Notes under the pieces: model-generated
Told to the model about the DNA's origin: nothing
Databases searched by the model: none
What the model saw: only the letters and a program-made list of their open reading frames with translations
NCBI GenBank assembly: GCA_030597865.1
Contig: JAUVQZ010000067.1
Coordinates: 1-12,374, forward strand
DNA length: 12,374 bases
Source of the DNA: Pseudomonadota bacterium
Lineage (GTDB): Bacteria; Desulfobacterota; Desulfobulbia; Desulfobulbales; SURF-16
Reading direction: 5' to 3'
Shown: in pieces, positions 1 to 7,287 of the stretch
Numbering within the stretch: position 1 is the stretch's first letter
Layout: the number at the start of each line of letters is the position of its first letter
Made by a program: the position numbers and the translations under genes

Positions 1-1633
1 CAGCTTTCTTGTAGTCATTCATGCTCCCTTCACCAGGGGCATCGGTGAGGGCCTTGATGGAAAGACCGATTTTACGATCCTTGGCAGAGACATTGATGAC
101 CTTGGTTTCCAGGGTGTCGCCAACAGTATACATGCCGATGGGAGTGTCGATCTTCTCTCTGCTGATTTCGGAAACATGGATCAGACCCTCGATACCCTCC
201 TGAACCTCAACAAAGATACCAAAATCAGTAACGTTGGTGATCTTGCCTTCCACAGCGGTGCCCACCGGATATTTCTCGATGGTCTCTTGCCATGGATCGG
301 GCTGGAGCTGCTTGATGCCCAGGGAGAAACGCTCGTTCTCACGGTCAATCTTCAGGACAGCTGCCTGGATGGTATCACCCTTAGCGAATTTCTCTGAAGG
401 ATGCTTGATGCGCTCGGTCCAGGAAAGGTCAGAGACATGGATAAGACCATCGATGCCTTCCTCGATGCCAATGAAGATACCAAAATCGGTGATGTTCTTG
501 ATCTTGCCTTCGATGATGGCGCCCACAGGGTAATTCTCAGCAACCAGATCCCAGGGGTTGGGTTGGAGCTGCTTCATGCCCAGGGAGATACGTTTGGCGT
601 CAGCGTCAATATTAAGGATGGCAATCTCCACCTCGTCGCCGGCGGTAACAATTTTGGAGGGATGACGGGTCTTCTTGGACCAGGACATCTCGGAAACATG
701 GATGAGGCCTTCAACACCCTCTTCAAGTTCAGCAAAGACACCGTAATCGGTGATGCTGACCACCTTGCCCACGGTCTTGCTGCCCACAGGGTAGCGCTCG
801 TCAACGGTTGACCATGGATCTTGTTTGAGCTGCTTAACACCGAGGGAAACCTTGTCGGTATCCTTATCAAACTTGAGGATCTTGACATCAACCTCCTCAC
901 CAACCTTGAAGAGCTTGGAGGGATGGGAGACACGGCCCCAGGAGAGATCCGTGATGTGGCAGAGGCCGTCAAGGCCGCCAAGGTCAACAAAGATGCCGTA
1001 ATCGGTGATGTTGGTGATGGAACCGGTAACAACGGAGCCTTCTGTAAGGCTGGAGCGCATCTCTTCGCGGAGTTGCTTGCGAGCCTCTTCGAGGATGGCG
1101 CGGCGGGAGATAACAACGTTGTTACGTTTCTTATTATATTTAAGAATCTTGAAGTCGAAAGACTCGCCGATGAGGGCGTCAAGATCTTTAACTGGACGGA
1201 GGTCAATCTGGGAGTAGGGCAGGAAGGCAGGTACGCCGATATCAACGGAGAGGCCACCTTTGACCCGGTTGTCAATGCGACCAAGGATGGTGCCGTCTTC
1301 TTCCTGGATGTTGGCAATGTCTTCCCAGACCTTGATGCCGATTGCCTTTTCGCGGGAAAGGCGCAGACCGCCTTCTCCTTCGCGTCTCTCGACAAAGACG
1401 TCGAAAACGTCACCGATCTTTACCTCGACCTGTTCACCATCATGCTTGAATTCATTGAGCATGATCTCGCTTTCTGATTTGTCGCCGCAATCAACAATGG
1501 CGCAGTTATCATTGAGGTCAACAACGGTGCCCTCAACAACATCGCCTACGGATACTACTACGAGCTCTTCTGCGTTAAAGAGTTCGGCAAAGCTCATTTC
1601 TTCTTCTGTGGTTTCTGTTTCAGTGTTGCCCAT
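1..1633 (-). CDS. rpsA: 30S ribosomal protein S1, C-terminal end cut by window edge
   Basis: S1 binds the mRNA leader and docks it on the 30S subunit during initiation. Reading the minus strand from ATG at 1633 gives an open frame of 544 residues to the left edge, with no stop. It contains six S1/OB-fold repeats at about residues 28-97, 115-182, 200-268, 285-355, 372-442 and 459-528. Repeats 3-6 carry the diagnostic pattern ITDYGIFVDL / GLCHITDLSW / HPSKLF..GEEV / VSLGVKQL with close variants, while repeats 1 and 2 are more divergent, as in true S1. The family is usually about 550-590 residues, so only a short tail is missing. The start is supported by AAGGAA at minus 1647-1642, 8 nt upstream, and by the acidic N-terminus MGNTETETTEEE. 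The visible frame is intact. The leader contains alternative hairpin pairings that may serve autoregulation. Confidence 0.97.
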   Translation of the reverse strand, partial: MGNTETETTEEEMSFAELFNAEELVVVSVGDVVEGTVVDLNDNCAIVDCGDKSESEIMLNEFKHDGEQVEVKIGDVFDVFVERREGEGGLRLSREKAIGIKVWEDIANIQEEDGTILGRIDNRVKGGLSVDIGVPAFLPYSQIDLRPVKDLDALIGESFDFKILKYNKKRNNVVISRRAILEEARKQLREEMRSSLTEGSVVTGSITNITDYGIFVDLGGLDGLCHITDLSWGRVSHPSKLFKVGEEVDVKILKFDKDTDKVSLGVKQLKQDPWSTVDERYPVGSKTVGKVVSITDYGVFAELEEGVEGLIHVSEMSWSKKTRHPSKIVTAGDEVEIAILNIDADAKRISLGMKQLQPNPWDLVAENYPVGAIIEGKIKNITDFGIFIGIEEGIDGLIHVSDLSWTERIKHPSEKFAKGDTIQAAVLKIDRENERFSLGIKQLQPDPWQETIEKYPVGTAVEGKITNVTDFGIFVEVQEGIEGLIHVSEISREKIDTPIGMYTVGDTLETKVINVSAKDRKIGLSIKALTDAPGEGSMNDYKKA

Positions 1634-1647
1634 TTGACAAGTTCCTT

Positions 1648-1684
1648 CTAACCAGTGAATAAAATCCTTAAAACCAGTGGTTAG
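1648..1684 (-). promoter_or_regulatory. rpsA leader hairpin next to the ribosome binding site
   Basis: On the minus strand CTAACCA (1684-1678) is perfectly complementary to TGGTTAG (1654-1648), which directly abuts the AAGGAA ribosome binding site. The same left arm can instead pair locally as AACC-ACT-GGTT (1682-1672). The octamer CACTGGTT occurs twice, at 1679-1672 and 1657-1650. Enterobacterial S1 is known to repress its own translation through a structured leader; that this leader does the same is inference. Confidence 0.35.
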
Positions 1685-1843
1685 CTATGTGTGTTCAAAA
1701 AACAAATGCCACCTGCCTTTATAAAGACGATGGGCATCTGAAGAGAAAACACGATGCTGGTTTCAGGTGAAAGAGGTCTTATACCAAAGCCCAGAGGGAA
1801 AAAGCAACCAAAAATTATGGCTTTGGGGCTGTTTTGTGCCCTT

Positions 1844-2284
1844 TTATTTTTTCTTTATACGGGGGGAATATTTGCAAAAAAAGTCAGCAAGGATCTGGCC
1901 ATGGTCAAAGGCCAGGGGGGGAAGATTGTCGGGCTGGAAGATTGCGGCCTGGGTGGCATCATCGCCGGCCTGTAAGGTGCCCTGGCCGTCGGCGGAGTAG
2001 ACCGTGGTAATGGTATGGAGCCGGCTGTCACGGGCCGGGTCGGAATAGGCGTGGAATTGTTGGAGGTTGCTTAGCTCCAGGCCGGTTTCTTCTTTGGCCT
2101 CGCGGCTGGCGGCCTGTTCCAGGGTCTCGCCATAATCAACAAAGCCGCCGGGCAAGGCCCAGCCATAGGGCGGATTTTTGCGTTTGATGAGAATGATGCC
2201 GCCCTGGTGATGGATGATGATATCCACCGTGGGAACAGGGTTGCGGTACGTTTTTACATTATGGCCGCAGTGGGAGCATTGCAT
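1844..2284 (-). CDS. NUDIX hydrolase (ADP-ribose pyrophosphatase-like)
   Basis: Predicted 146-residue cytosolic hydrolase of nucleoside-diphosphate-X substrates, probably ADP-ribose or an oxidised nucleotide; the substrate cannot be read from sequence. The full Nudix box is present at residues 47-69: G47, x5, E53, x7, then REAKEETGL with metal-binding glutamates at 62, 65 and 66. It is preceded by PPYGWALPGGFVDYG. The N-terminus has one CxxC pair (C3, C6) but no second pair, so a complete zinc ribbon is not evident. I chose ATG at 2284 because it has AGGA 8 nt upstream and gives the typical MxCxxCG start. A TTG at 2329 would add 15 unremarkable residues. It lies on the same strand as rpsA and the HAD gene, but the gaps of about 210 and 294 bp make a tight operon unlikely. 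Confidence 0.92.
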   Translation of the reverse strand: MQCSHCGHNVKTYRNPVPTVDIIIHHQGGIILIKRKNPPYGWALPGGFVDYGETLEQAASREAKEETGLELSNLQQFHAYSDPARDSRLHTITTVYSADGQGTLQAGDDATQAAIFQPDNLPPLAFDHGQILADFFCKYSPRIKKK

Positions 2285-2578
2285 GGTTTGGGTCCTGGCG
2301 CCAGTTTTGACGGAAACAAAGACTGTCAAGTGGGGAGGCGCCCCAGGGGGGGAGCGAAGCCTATGCCCGTTGTTTTACTACCCCCTTTGACACGCCGAGT
2401 ATCCTTGGAACTACCTAGAACCGTAATCTGTAAACCGCGAAACCTGTATGCCTTCACCAATGCCCATGGGCCTGATGTCAACAAAATAGTAGAGGTGGGG
2501 AGGTTGGGTTAATATCCTTCCTCCCTTCTTTATCCTCTCTGTCTCTTGAGCTTCCTTGTGGATACACGGTTTGTCAGA
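2285..2578. other. Intergenic region between HAD and NUDIX genes
   Basis: No convincing gene is visible in these 294 bp. Short self-complementary pieces occur, such as GCCCATGGGC around 2463-2472, and TTGACA hexamers occur on the minus strand at about 2482 and at 2329, but none has a matching -10 element at proper spacing. I see no rho-independent terminator directly after the HAD stop. Confidence 0.5.
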
Positions 2579-3196
2579 TTAAGAAGGTTCCGGCATCGTC
2601 AAGGTTCCAGGTTGACCAAGGCACAGGGCCTCAATCTCGGCCCAGCTTTTCACCGTGGGTAGCTGGTGGCGTTTCTCGTTCCAGGGCTGGTTGTAGACAA
2701 TGGCGCTGATGCCGTGGGCCGCAATATCCTCACAGGTCTCAAAACGGTCATCAATAAAATAGCTGATACCCAGCTCTTTGATGTGATCCACCTTGCCGTT
2801 ATGGTCACCCATGGCAACCAGGCGGGCCTCAGCCATGATCTGCGGGCCCAGGAGGGCCTCGAGCCAGTCAAAGATCGGGGTCCGGTCAGGGCGGGCCGTG
2901 ACAAAGGTAAGGGGGGCGTGGTGGGCGAATTTTTTAAGGACCGGTACGGCATTTTTCATGGGGCGAAGTTCATTTTTCAGGGGGTCATCCAGGAGGCGCA
3001 GGAAAATAGCGTCTATGATGGCTGGATCAATGGCAAGGCAGTTTTCCACCGTGAAATCAGTGATCTGCTCCGGAACTATGGAGATGTTATGCTCGTTTCC
3101 GGCCAGGCGAATAAAGGCCTCCATGGTGTCTGCCACCACGCAGTCAATGTCAAAGCCGATCTGGCCGGGGGGGATGGGCTGATGAATCTCTTGCAT
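2579..3196 (-). CDS. HAD-superfamily 5'(3')-deoxyribonucleotidase-like phosphatase
   Basis: Predicted 205-residue phosphohydrolase resembling the NT5C-type deoxyribonucleotidases, which dephosphorylate deoxynucleoside monophosphates. The HAD motifs appear in order. Motif I is FDIDCVVADT, with nucleophile D16 and acid D18. Motif II is TFVTARPDRTP, around T100. A motif III lysine lies within GKVDHIKEL, at K135 or K140. Motif IV is FIDDRFETCEDIA, with D149 and D150. The C-terminal VYNQPWNEKR..LPTVKSWAEIE segment also fits this family. Motif I has Cys where Gly is usual (DxDCVV rather than DxDGVL), which should not remove catalysis. ATG at 3196 has a purine-rich AAGAAGAG upstream. Whether the in vivo substrate is a nucleotide is inference; another small phosphate ester is possible. 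Confidence 0.85.
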   Translation of the reverse strand: MQEIHQPIPPGQIGFDIDCVVADTMEAFIRLAGNEHNISIVPEQITDFTVENCLAIDPAIIDAIFLRLLDDPLKNELRPMKNAVPVLKKFAHHAPLTFVTARPDRTPIFDWLEALLGPQIMAEARLVAMGDHNGKVDHIKELGISYFIDDRFETCEDIAAHGISAIVYNQPWNEKRHQLPTVKSWAEIEALCLGQPGTLTMPEPS

Positions 3197-3625
3197 GTCT
3201 CTTCTTACCCTGTTTGCTTGTAAAGAAAAAGCATTGGAGTCGTAAAAATGGGTAGTCCTGAAAAGATGAAAGGGGGCGGAAAAAGACGACTATTAATGAT
3301 GGGCCGGGCAAATGCCAATAAATTTCGATCTTTCTCCCTGGGGGATACTTGCCTGGAGATCAGGGGATATGGGCGATGGCTGGCTGGGAATGCAGACACG
3401 CGACAAGGCTTTTCTTGACAAAATGAGTCCTTGGGGGCATATTCGCACCATATATAAGGGGCGGAGTAGGCGGTGAAAAATGTCTCCGTTTCTGTTTTTT
3501 ATCCCCTGAACACACCGTTTGATAATTCCCAGTGGCCGGGCACCTGGCAGGTCGATCATTACGTCGATGGGCGCCTTTATGTTCATCCGGTCATTGCTTT
3601 TTAAAAAATTTAGCTAAAGTATATT
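3197..3625. other. Divergent intergenic region, 429 bp
   Basis: This lies between the minus-strand HAD gene and the plus-strand flavoprotein gene, so it should hold promoters for both. The only good hexamer pair I see is on the plus strand (TTGACA, 17 bp, CATATT at 3415-3443). The final 30 bp before 3626 are very AT-rich. Open frames here (for example minus 3293-3586) lack ribosome binding sites and recognisable motifs. A nine-codon frame at 3480 (MSPFLFFIP) is too short to judge. No tRNA or known riboswitch was recognised. Confidence 0.5.
3415..3443 (+). promoter_or_regulatory. Candidate sigma-70 promoter upstream of the flavoprotein gene
   Basis: A perfect -35 TTGACA at 3415-3420 is followed by a 17-bp spacer and CATATT at 3438-3443 (4 of 6 matches to TATAAT). 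Transcription from here would give a leader of about 175 nt before the ATG at 3626. The assignment is by hexamer match only. Confidence 0.35.
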
Positions 3626-4588
3626 ATGAAACTTCCATCACTTACAATCGCCGGTATGACCGCCCCGATTCCCCTTGTCCTGGGCGGCATGTCCGTGCGC
3701 GTTTCCACCTCTGCCCTGGCGGCCCCGGTTGCCGAGTGTGGTGGTATTGGCACCATTGGCGCCTCGGTGATTCCCCTGGACGAGGTCAAGGCTGAGATTC
3801 GTAAGGCCAAGGAGATGACCACGGGAATCATTTCCGCAAATATCATGTTTGCCATGAAGAATTTCCACGAAACCGTCTATGCGGCCATTGAAGCCGGGGT
3901 GGACATGATTGTCACCGGCGCTGGATTCTCCAGGGATATATTCAAGATCGGCAAGGAGACCAATACCCCCATCGTCTCCATTGTCTCATCGCCGGCATTT
4001 GCCAGGCTGGCCGAGAAGTTGGGAGCAGCCGCCATTGTGGTCGAGGCCAAAGAGGCCGGCGGTCATCTGGGCACAGATCTTTCCCTACGGGAGCTTTTCC
4101 CTGAGATCCGTAAGGTGGTCACCAAGGTGCCCCTTATTGCCGCCGGCGGGATCACCAACGGCTTTGAGATGGCTGAGATGATGGATACGTACGGTGCTGA
4201 TGGGGTCCAGGTCGCCACCCGTTTTGTGCTGACCAAGGAATGTCCGGTGGATGATCGTTTTAAGCAGGCCATGCTGGAGGCAAAAAAGGAGGACGTTGTC
4301 CTTACCTCCTCACCGGTTGGTATGCCCGGCCGCGCCCTTAATACGCCCTTTGTCCGCCGTCTCGCCGCAGGCGAAGACATGAAGAGCAAGGAGTGCCGTT
4401 GGAAATGCCTGAAAAAATGTGACCATCATTACTGTATTGCCGAAAGATTGATGGCAGCCGTTGAGGGTGATTATGAAAAGGGTCTCTTCTTTTCCGGCGA
4501 GAACGTCTACAAGATCAATAATATCCTTACGGTCAAAGAGGTCTTTGACCAGTTTGTCCGCGAGGCGGAGTCCGTCTATAAAGAGTAG
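3626..4588 (+). CDS. Nitronate monooxygenase / FabK-like FMN-dependent TIM-barrel enzyme
   Basis: Predicted 320-residue soluble FMN enzyme of the 2-nitropropane dioxygenase family. Members oxidise alkyl nitronates or, as FabK, reduce enoyl-ACP; sequence alone does not decide which. Visible family marks are LVLGGMSVRVS near the N-terminus (GGM at 20-22), GAGFS at 98-102, EAGGHLGTD with the usual active-site His at 147, AAGGI at 172-176 in the FMN-phosphate region, and GADGVQVATRF at 190-200. After the barrel is a Cys-rich segment, C257-x3-C261-x3-C265-x4-C270 (CRWKCLKKCDHHYCI), which classic nitronate monooxygenases lack as far as I recall. The ATG at 3626 has no clear Shine-Dalgarno sequence and lies in an AT-rich stretch, but MKLPSLTIAGMTAPIPLVLGG matches the normal N-terminus. 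pcnB follows 172 bp downstream on the same strand. Confidence 0.88.
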   Translation: MKLPSLTIAGMTAPIPLVLGGMSVRVSTSALAAPVAECGGIGTIGASVIPLDEVKAEIRKAKEMTTGIISANIMFAMKNFHETVYAAIEAGVDMIVTGAGFSRDIFKIGKETNTPIVSIVSSPAFARLAEKLGAAAIVVEAKEAGGHLGTDLSLRELFPEIRKVVTKVPLIAAGGITNGFEMAEMMDTYGADGVQVATRFVLTKECPVDDRFKQAMLEAKKEDVVLTSSPVGMPGRALNTPFVRRLAAGEDMKSKECRWKCLKKCDHHYCIAERLMAAVEGDYEKGLFFSGENVYKINNILTVKEVFDQFVREAESVYKE

Positions 4589-4760
4589 GTGTTGCCAGAC
4601 ATTTTGCGGTATCCTGAAAGCCAGGTGCCCTATTCCCCTTCCGTTGTTATCCTCCCCCCCGCTTTCGGCATCTACTAAGGGGTGAATGTGTTGGCCAGCC
4701 ATTCCCCTGCCTGGGATGAGTTGTCCCCGCAGCCTTCACCTCATAATGTGAGAAATATCA

Positions 4761-6086
4761 GTGAGTAAAAATAGTATACATCGGCCCTATGAGGAGATTA
4801 CCCCCCTCATCGTTGGCCCGGATGAACATGGCATTTCCATGGATGTCTTTGACCGGGATGCCCTGCAGGTCATGCGTCGTCTCCAGGAGGCCGGACACAC
4901 GGTCTATCTGGTTGGCGGCGGTGTTCGAGATCTCTTCCTTGGCAAGAAGCCGAAGGATTATGACATCTCCACCGATGCCCGGCCCGGCCAGCTTCGTAAG
5001 ATTTTTCGCAACAGCCGTACCATTGGCCGTCGTTTCCGTCTGGTCCAGGTCTTCTTTCCCGGTAATAAGATTATCGAGGTTTCCACCTTCCGCTGTCGCA
5101 GCGAGTATGATCTTGAGGGCAAGGATGTGGTGCTTGCCGCCAACAACACTTACGGCGACGAACGTGATGACGCCTTTCGTCGTGATCTCACCATTAATGG
5201 TCTTTTCTATGAGATTGAAAATCAGACCATTATCGATTATGTCGGCGGTGTTCAGGATCTCAAGGATCAGGTGGTGCGGATTATCGGTGATGCCCAGCGC
5301 CGTATAACCCGTGATCCGGTACGGATGATGCGGGCGGTGCGCCATGCGGCCCGGAGCGGCTTTCGTATTGAAGAGCAGACCTGGGAAGCCATTAAGGCCA
5401 ATCGTCAGACATTAGCTGTCTGCCCGGTTTCCCGGATCAGGGATGAGCTTTTTAAGGATCTGCGGGCCGGTGCCAGTGCTCCATGGTTGAGACCTGCCGT
5501 TGACAGCGGACTCTTTGGCGTTCTGATGCCCTGCTATGAAAAGATGCTCGACCCGGCAATGGTTGATTCCCTGCAGAGCTGCCTGGCCGTCACCGACCGG
5601 CTGGTGGCCAAAGGTGCTGTCCTGGGGGATGATGTTCTGCTCAGCCTCCTTCTGCTGCCCTGGGCCCGGAAGTCATTTCCGGAGCTTGCTACTTCACTGA
5701 AGATAGGTGAGGCATTTGCCCTTTCCCGGCGAATCAGGGATGAATTAAAGAATAATCTGGCCCATTTTGATATTAAAAGGGCTGCCAAGGAAAATATTGC
5801 CGCGAAATTGGGGTTGTTGCCCCTATTTGAGCAGAATGTTTCGGCCAAGGGCTGGCCAAACTGGCTGAAGAAGAAGAGTTATTTCCAGGAGAACCTGCTC
5901 TTCTACCTCCTCTGCGCCGAGGCTGGCGGGGGTGAACTGGTGGATGAGACTATCTTCCCTCAGCCGGTCCAGCGCCCGGAGCGTCCACCGCGACGGCCAT
6001 CATCTGGAAAATCCAGACGGCGGGGGCGTGGTCCGTCCTGGTCCAAGAGTAAGCAAAAGGGCGGCGTGTTCGGCTTTAAACGTTAG
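4761..6086 (+). CDS. pcnB: Poly(A) polymerase I
   Basis: Class II nucleotidyltransferase of 441 residues that adds 3' A-tails to RNA and thereby promotes decay. Residues 50-70 read LVGGGVRDLFLGKKPKDYDIS, with the metal-binding D66 and D68; the third acid is E106 in IIEVSTFR. RRDLTINGLFY (140-150) and RDPVRMMRAVRHAARSGF (184-201) are the shared Pol-beta/CCA-type motifs. What points to a poly(A) polymerase rather than a CCA-adding enzyme is TIGRRFRLVQV (87-97), which matches the PAP signature (LVGRRFRLAHV in E. coli), together with the strongly basic C-terminal tail (about 404-441). The start is GTG at 4761, preceded by a weak GTGAGAAA. A more upstream in-frame start is not evident. Length is close to E. 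coli PcnB. Confidence 0.93.
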   Translation: MSKNSIHRPYEEITPLIVGPDEHGISMDVFDRDALQVMRRLQEAGHTVYLVGGGVRDLFLGKKPKDYDISTDARPGQLRKIFRNSRTIGRRFRLVQVFFPGNKIIEVSTFRCRSEYDLEGKDVVLAANNTYGDERDDAFRRDLTINGLFYEIENQTIIDYVGGVQDLKDQVVRIIGDAQRRITRDPVRMMRAVRHAARSGFRIEEQTWEAIKANRQTLAVCPVSRIRDELFKDLRAGASAPWLRPAVDSGLFGVLMPCYEKMLDPAMVDSLQSCLAVTDRLVAKGAVLGDDVLLSLLLLPWARKSFPELATSLKIGEAFALSRRIRDELKNNLAHFDIKRAAKENIAAKLGLLPLFEQNVSAKGWPNWLKKKSYFQENLLFYLLCAEAGGGELVDETIFPQPVQRPERPPRRPSSGKSRRRGRGPSWSKSKQKGGVFGFKR

Positions 6087-6123
6087 CTCGAGCAGAAACT
6101 ACTTTGCCAGGAAATATCGCGTT

Positions 6124-6141
6124 TACCCCCCCAAGGGGGTA
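6124..6141 (+). promoter_or_regulatory. GC-rich hairpin after pcnB
   Basis: TACCCCC (6124-6130) and GGGGGTA (6135-6141) form a perfect 7-bp stem around CCAA. No T-run follows, so it is not a canonical intrinsic terminator. It may protect the pcnB mRNA end or be part of the bioB leader. Confidence 0.4.
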
Positions 6142-6187
6142 CCCTGGGGAAAATAGTTTCAGGTAAGCGAGCTTGCGACACTCCGAA

Positions 6188-6207
6188 TACCCTTAGGGTA
6201 CTTTTTC
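6188..6207 (+). terminator. Weak candidate terminator between pcnB and bioB
   Basis: TACCC-TTA-GGGTA (6188-6200) forms a 5-bp stem with a 3-nt loop and is followed by CTTTTTC. The stem is short for an intrinsic terminator, but the T-run is placed correctly. It could end pcnB transcription or attenuate bioB. Confidence 0.3.
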
Positions 6208-6350
6208 TTCCCATTTTTGCACCCCAAGGGCATTCAGCACCTTGTCTTTCCATCACTGGCTACGTTTTTTCAACGACCTGTGGGGTTTCTTTGTTGGTTG
6301 TCTGAACGCTCTTTGTGATTAAATGTCTGACAAGGCAAGAATCCCCTGCT

Positions 6351-6366
6351 GAGGTTGGTTATTTTG
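6351..6366 (+). promoter_or_regulatory. Ribosome binding site deciding the bioB start
   Basis: GAGG at 6351-6354 lies 9 nt before TTG at 6364. It directly abuts another in-frame TTG at 6355, which is too close to use. An in-frame TGA at 6328-6330 limits the N-terminus, and no ATG occurs in frame before 6421. Confidence 0.5.
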
Positions 6367-7287
6367 TTAAAAGCACCCTATGGCACAGAAAATATAGCTG
6401 CCTGTTCAACCAGGGAGTTAATGGCAACGGCCCTTGGGGTAAAGCTTGCCCATAGGCAGGATGCCTTTGCCCTCTGCTCCATCATTAATGCCAAATCAGG
6501 GGCCTGCAGTGAGGATTGCCGGTTTTGTACCCAGTCGGTTCATTTTAGCACTGGGACCCCGGTTTATGCCCTGCTCGACAGCGATGAGATTGTGGCAGCG
6601 GCCCGCCAGGCCAAGGAAAATGGCGCCAGCCGTTTCTCCCTGGTGACAAGCGGTCGAGGCGCCTCAGCTCGGGAGGTTGAGGAGCTTGCCCAGCGTATTG
6701 CCGCCATCCGTGGCCAGGTGGATATCAAGGTATGCGGCTCCTTTGGTATTTTGGCGGCTGATCAGCTTGCTGTGCTGCAAGGGGCGGGCATGGACCGCTA
6801 TCACCATAATCTGGAAAGCTCCCGGGAGTTTTTTCCCTCAATGTGCACCACCCATAGCTTTGCGGAGCGGCTTGCCACCATTAGGGCGGCCCAGTCCCTG
6901 GGGATTTCTGTGTGCAGTGGCGGCATTATCGGCCTGGGTGAGGATGAGGCTGACCGGGTCTCCATGGCCACCACCCTGGCTGAGCTGGAGGTCGATTCCG
7001 TACCCATTAACATCCTCATTCCCCTGCCCGGCACCCCCCTTGCCGCCCTCAAACCACTGGCCGTGGAGGAGATCCTCCGGGCCATTGCCATTTTCCGCCT
7101 CCTCCTGCCAGAGGTGCCTGTGCGTCTTGCTGCCGGCCGGGAGTCGGCCCTTGGGGATTTCCTGAGTGCTGCGTTTTTGGCCGGGGCTGACGGTATGATG
7201 ATCGGCGGTTACCTTACCCAGCAGGGCCGGACCCCGGAGCAGGATCGACAATTTGTCAGCAGGATGCAGGCCCTATGGACCCGCTGA
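6364..7287 (+). CDS. bioB: Biotin synthase (radical SAM)
   Basis: Inserts sulfur into dethiobiotin, the last step of biotin synthesis. With the TTG at 6364 the protein has 307 residues. Radical SAM cysteines are C48, C52 and C55 (GACSEDCRFCTQS). Other BioB marks are ALCSIINAKSG (37-46), YHHNLESS (146-153), SVCSGGIIGLGE (182-193), PINILIPLPGTPL (214-226), RLAAGRE (254-260) and GADGMMIGGYLT (274-285). C124 and C184 align with two auxiliary-cluster ligands of the E. coli enzyme, but the position of E. coli Cys97 is Ser92 (RFSLVTSG), and an extra C161 occurs in CTTHSF. The N-terminus is about 15-30 residues shorter than common homologues, and ATG 6421 would shorten it further. The stop codon overlaps bioF by 13 nt, implying coupled translation. 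No consensus BirA operator (TTGTAAAC-type inverted repeat) was found upstream. Confidence 0.95.
   Translation: MLKAPYGTENIAACSTRELMATALGVKLAHRQDAFALCSIINAKSGACSEDCRFCTQSVHFSTGTPVYALLDSDEIVAAARQAKENGASRFSLVTSGRGASAREVEELAQRIAAIRGQVDIKVCGSFGILAADQLAVLQGAGMDRYHHNLESSREFFPSMCTTHSFAERLATIRAAQSLGISVCSGGIIGLGEDEADRVSMATTLAELEVDSVPINILIPLPGTPLAALKPLAVEEILRAIAIFRLLLPEVPVRLAAGRESALGDFLSAAFLAGADGMMIGGYLTQQGRTPEQDRQFVSRMQALWTR

Noticed and set aside
574..1413. 279-codon minus-strand open frame
   Set aside because: It is out of frame with rpsA on the same strand, where six S1 repeats are read. Its translation is low-complexity Ser/Pro/Arg without family motifs.
821..1477. 218-codon plus-strand open frame antisense to rpsA
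   Set aside because: It is the mirror of a strongly conserved gene with biased codons, with no ribosome binding site or known domain.
2302..2329. Minus-strand TTGACA as NUDIX promoter
   Set aside because: No acceptable -10 hexamer at 16-18 bp spacing.
3293..3586. 97-codon minus-strand open frame in the intergenic region
   Set aside because: No ribosome binding site, no recognisable domain, and composition like noncoding DNA.
5056..5100. Glu instead of Asp as third catalytic acid in PcnB
   Set aside because: E. coli PcnB also has IIEVATFR at this place, so it is canonical, not a defect.
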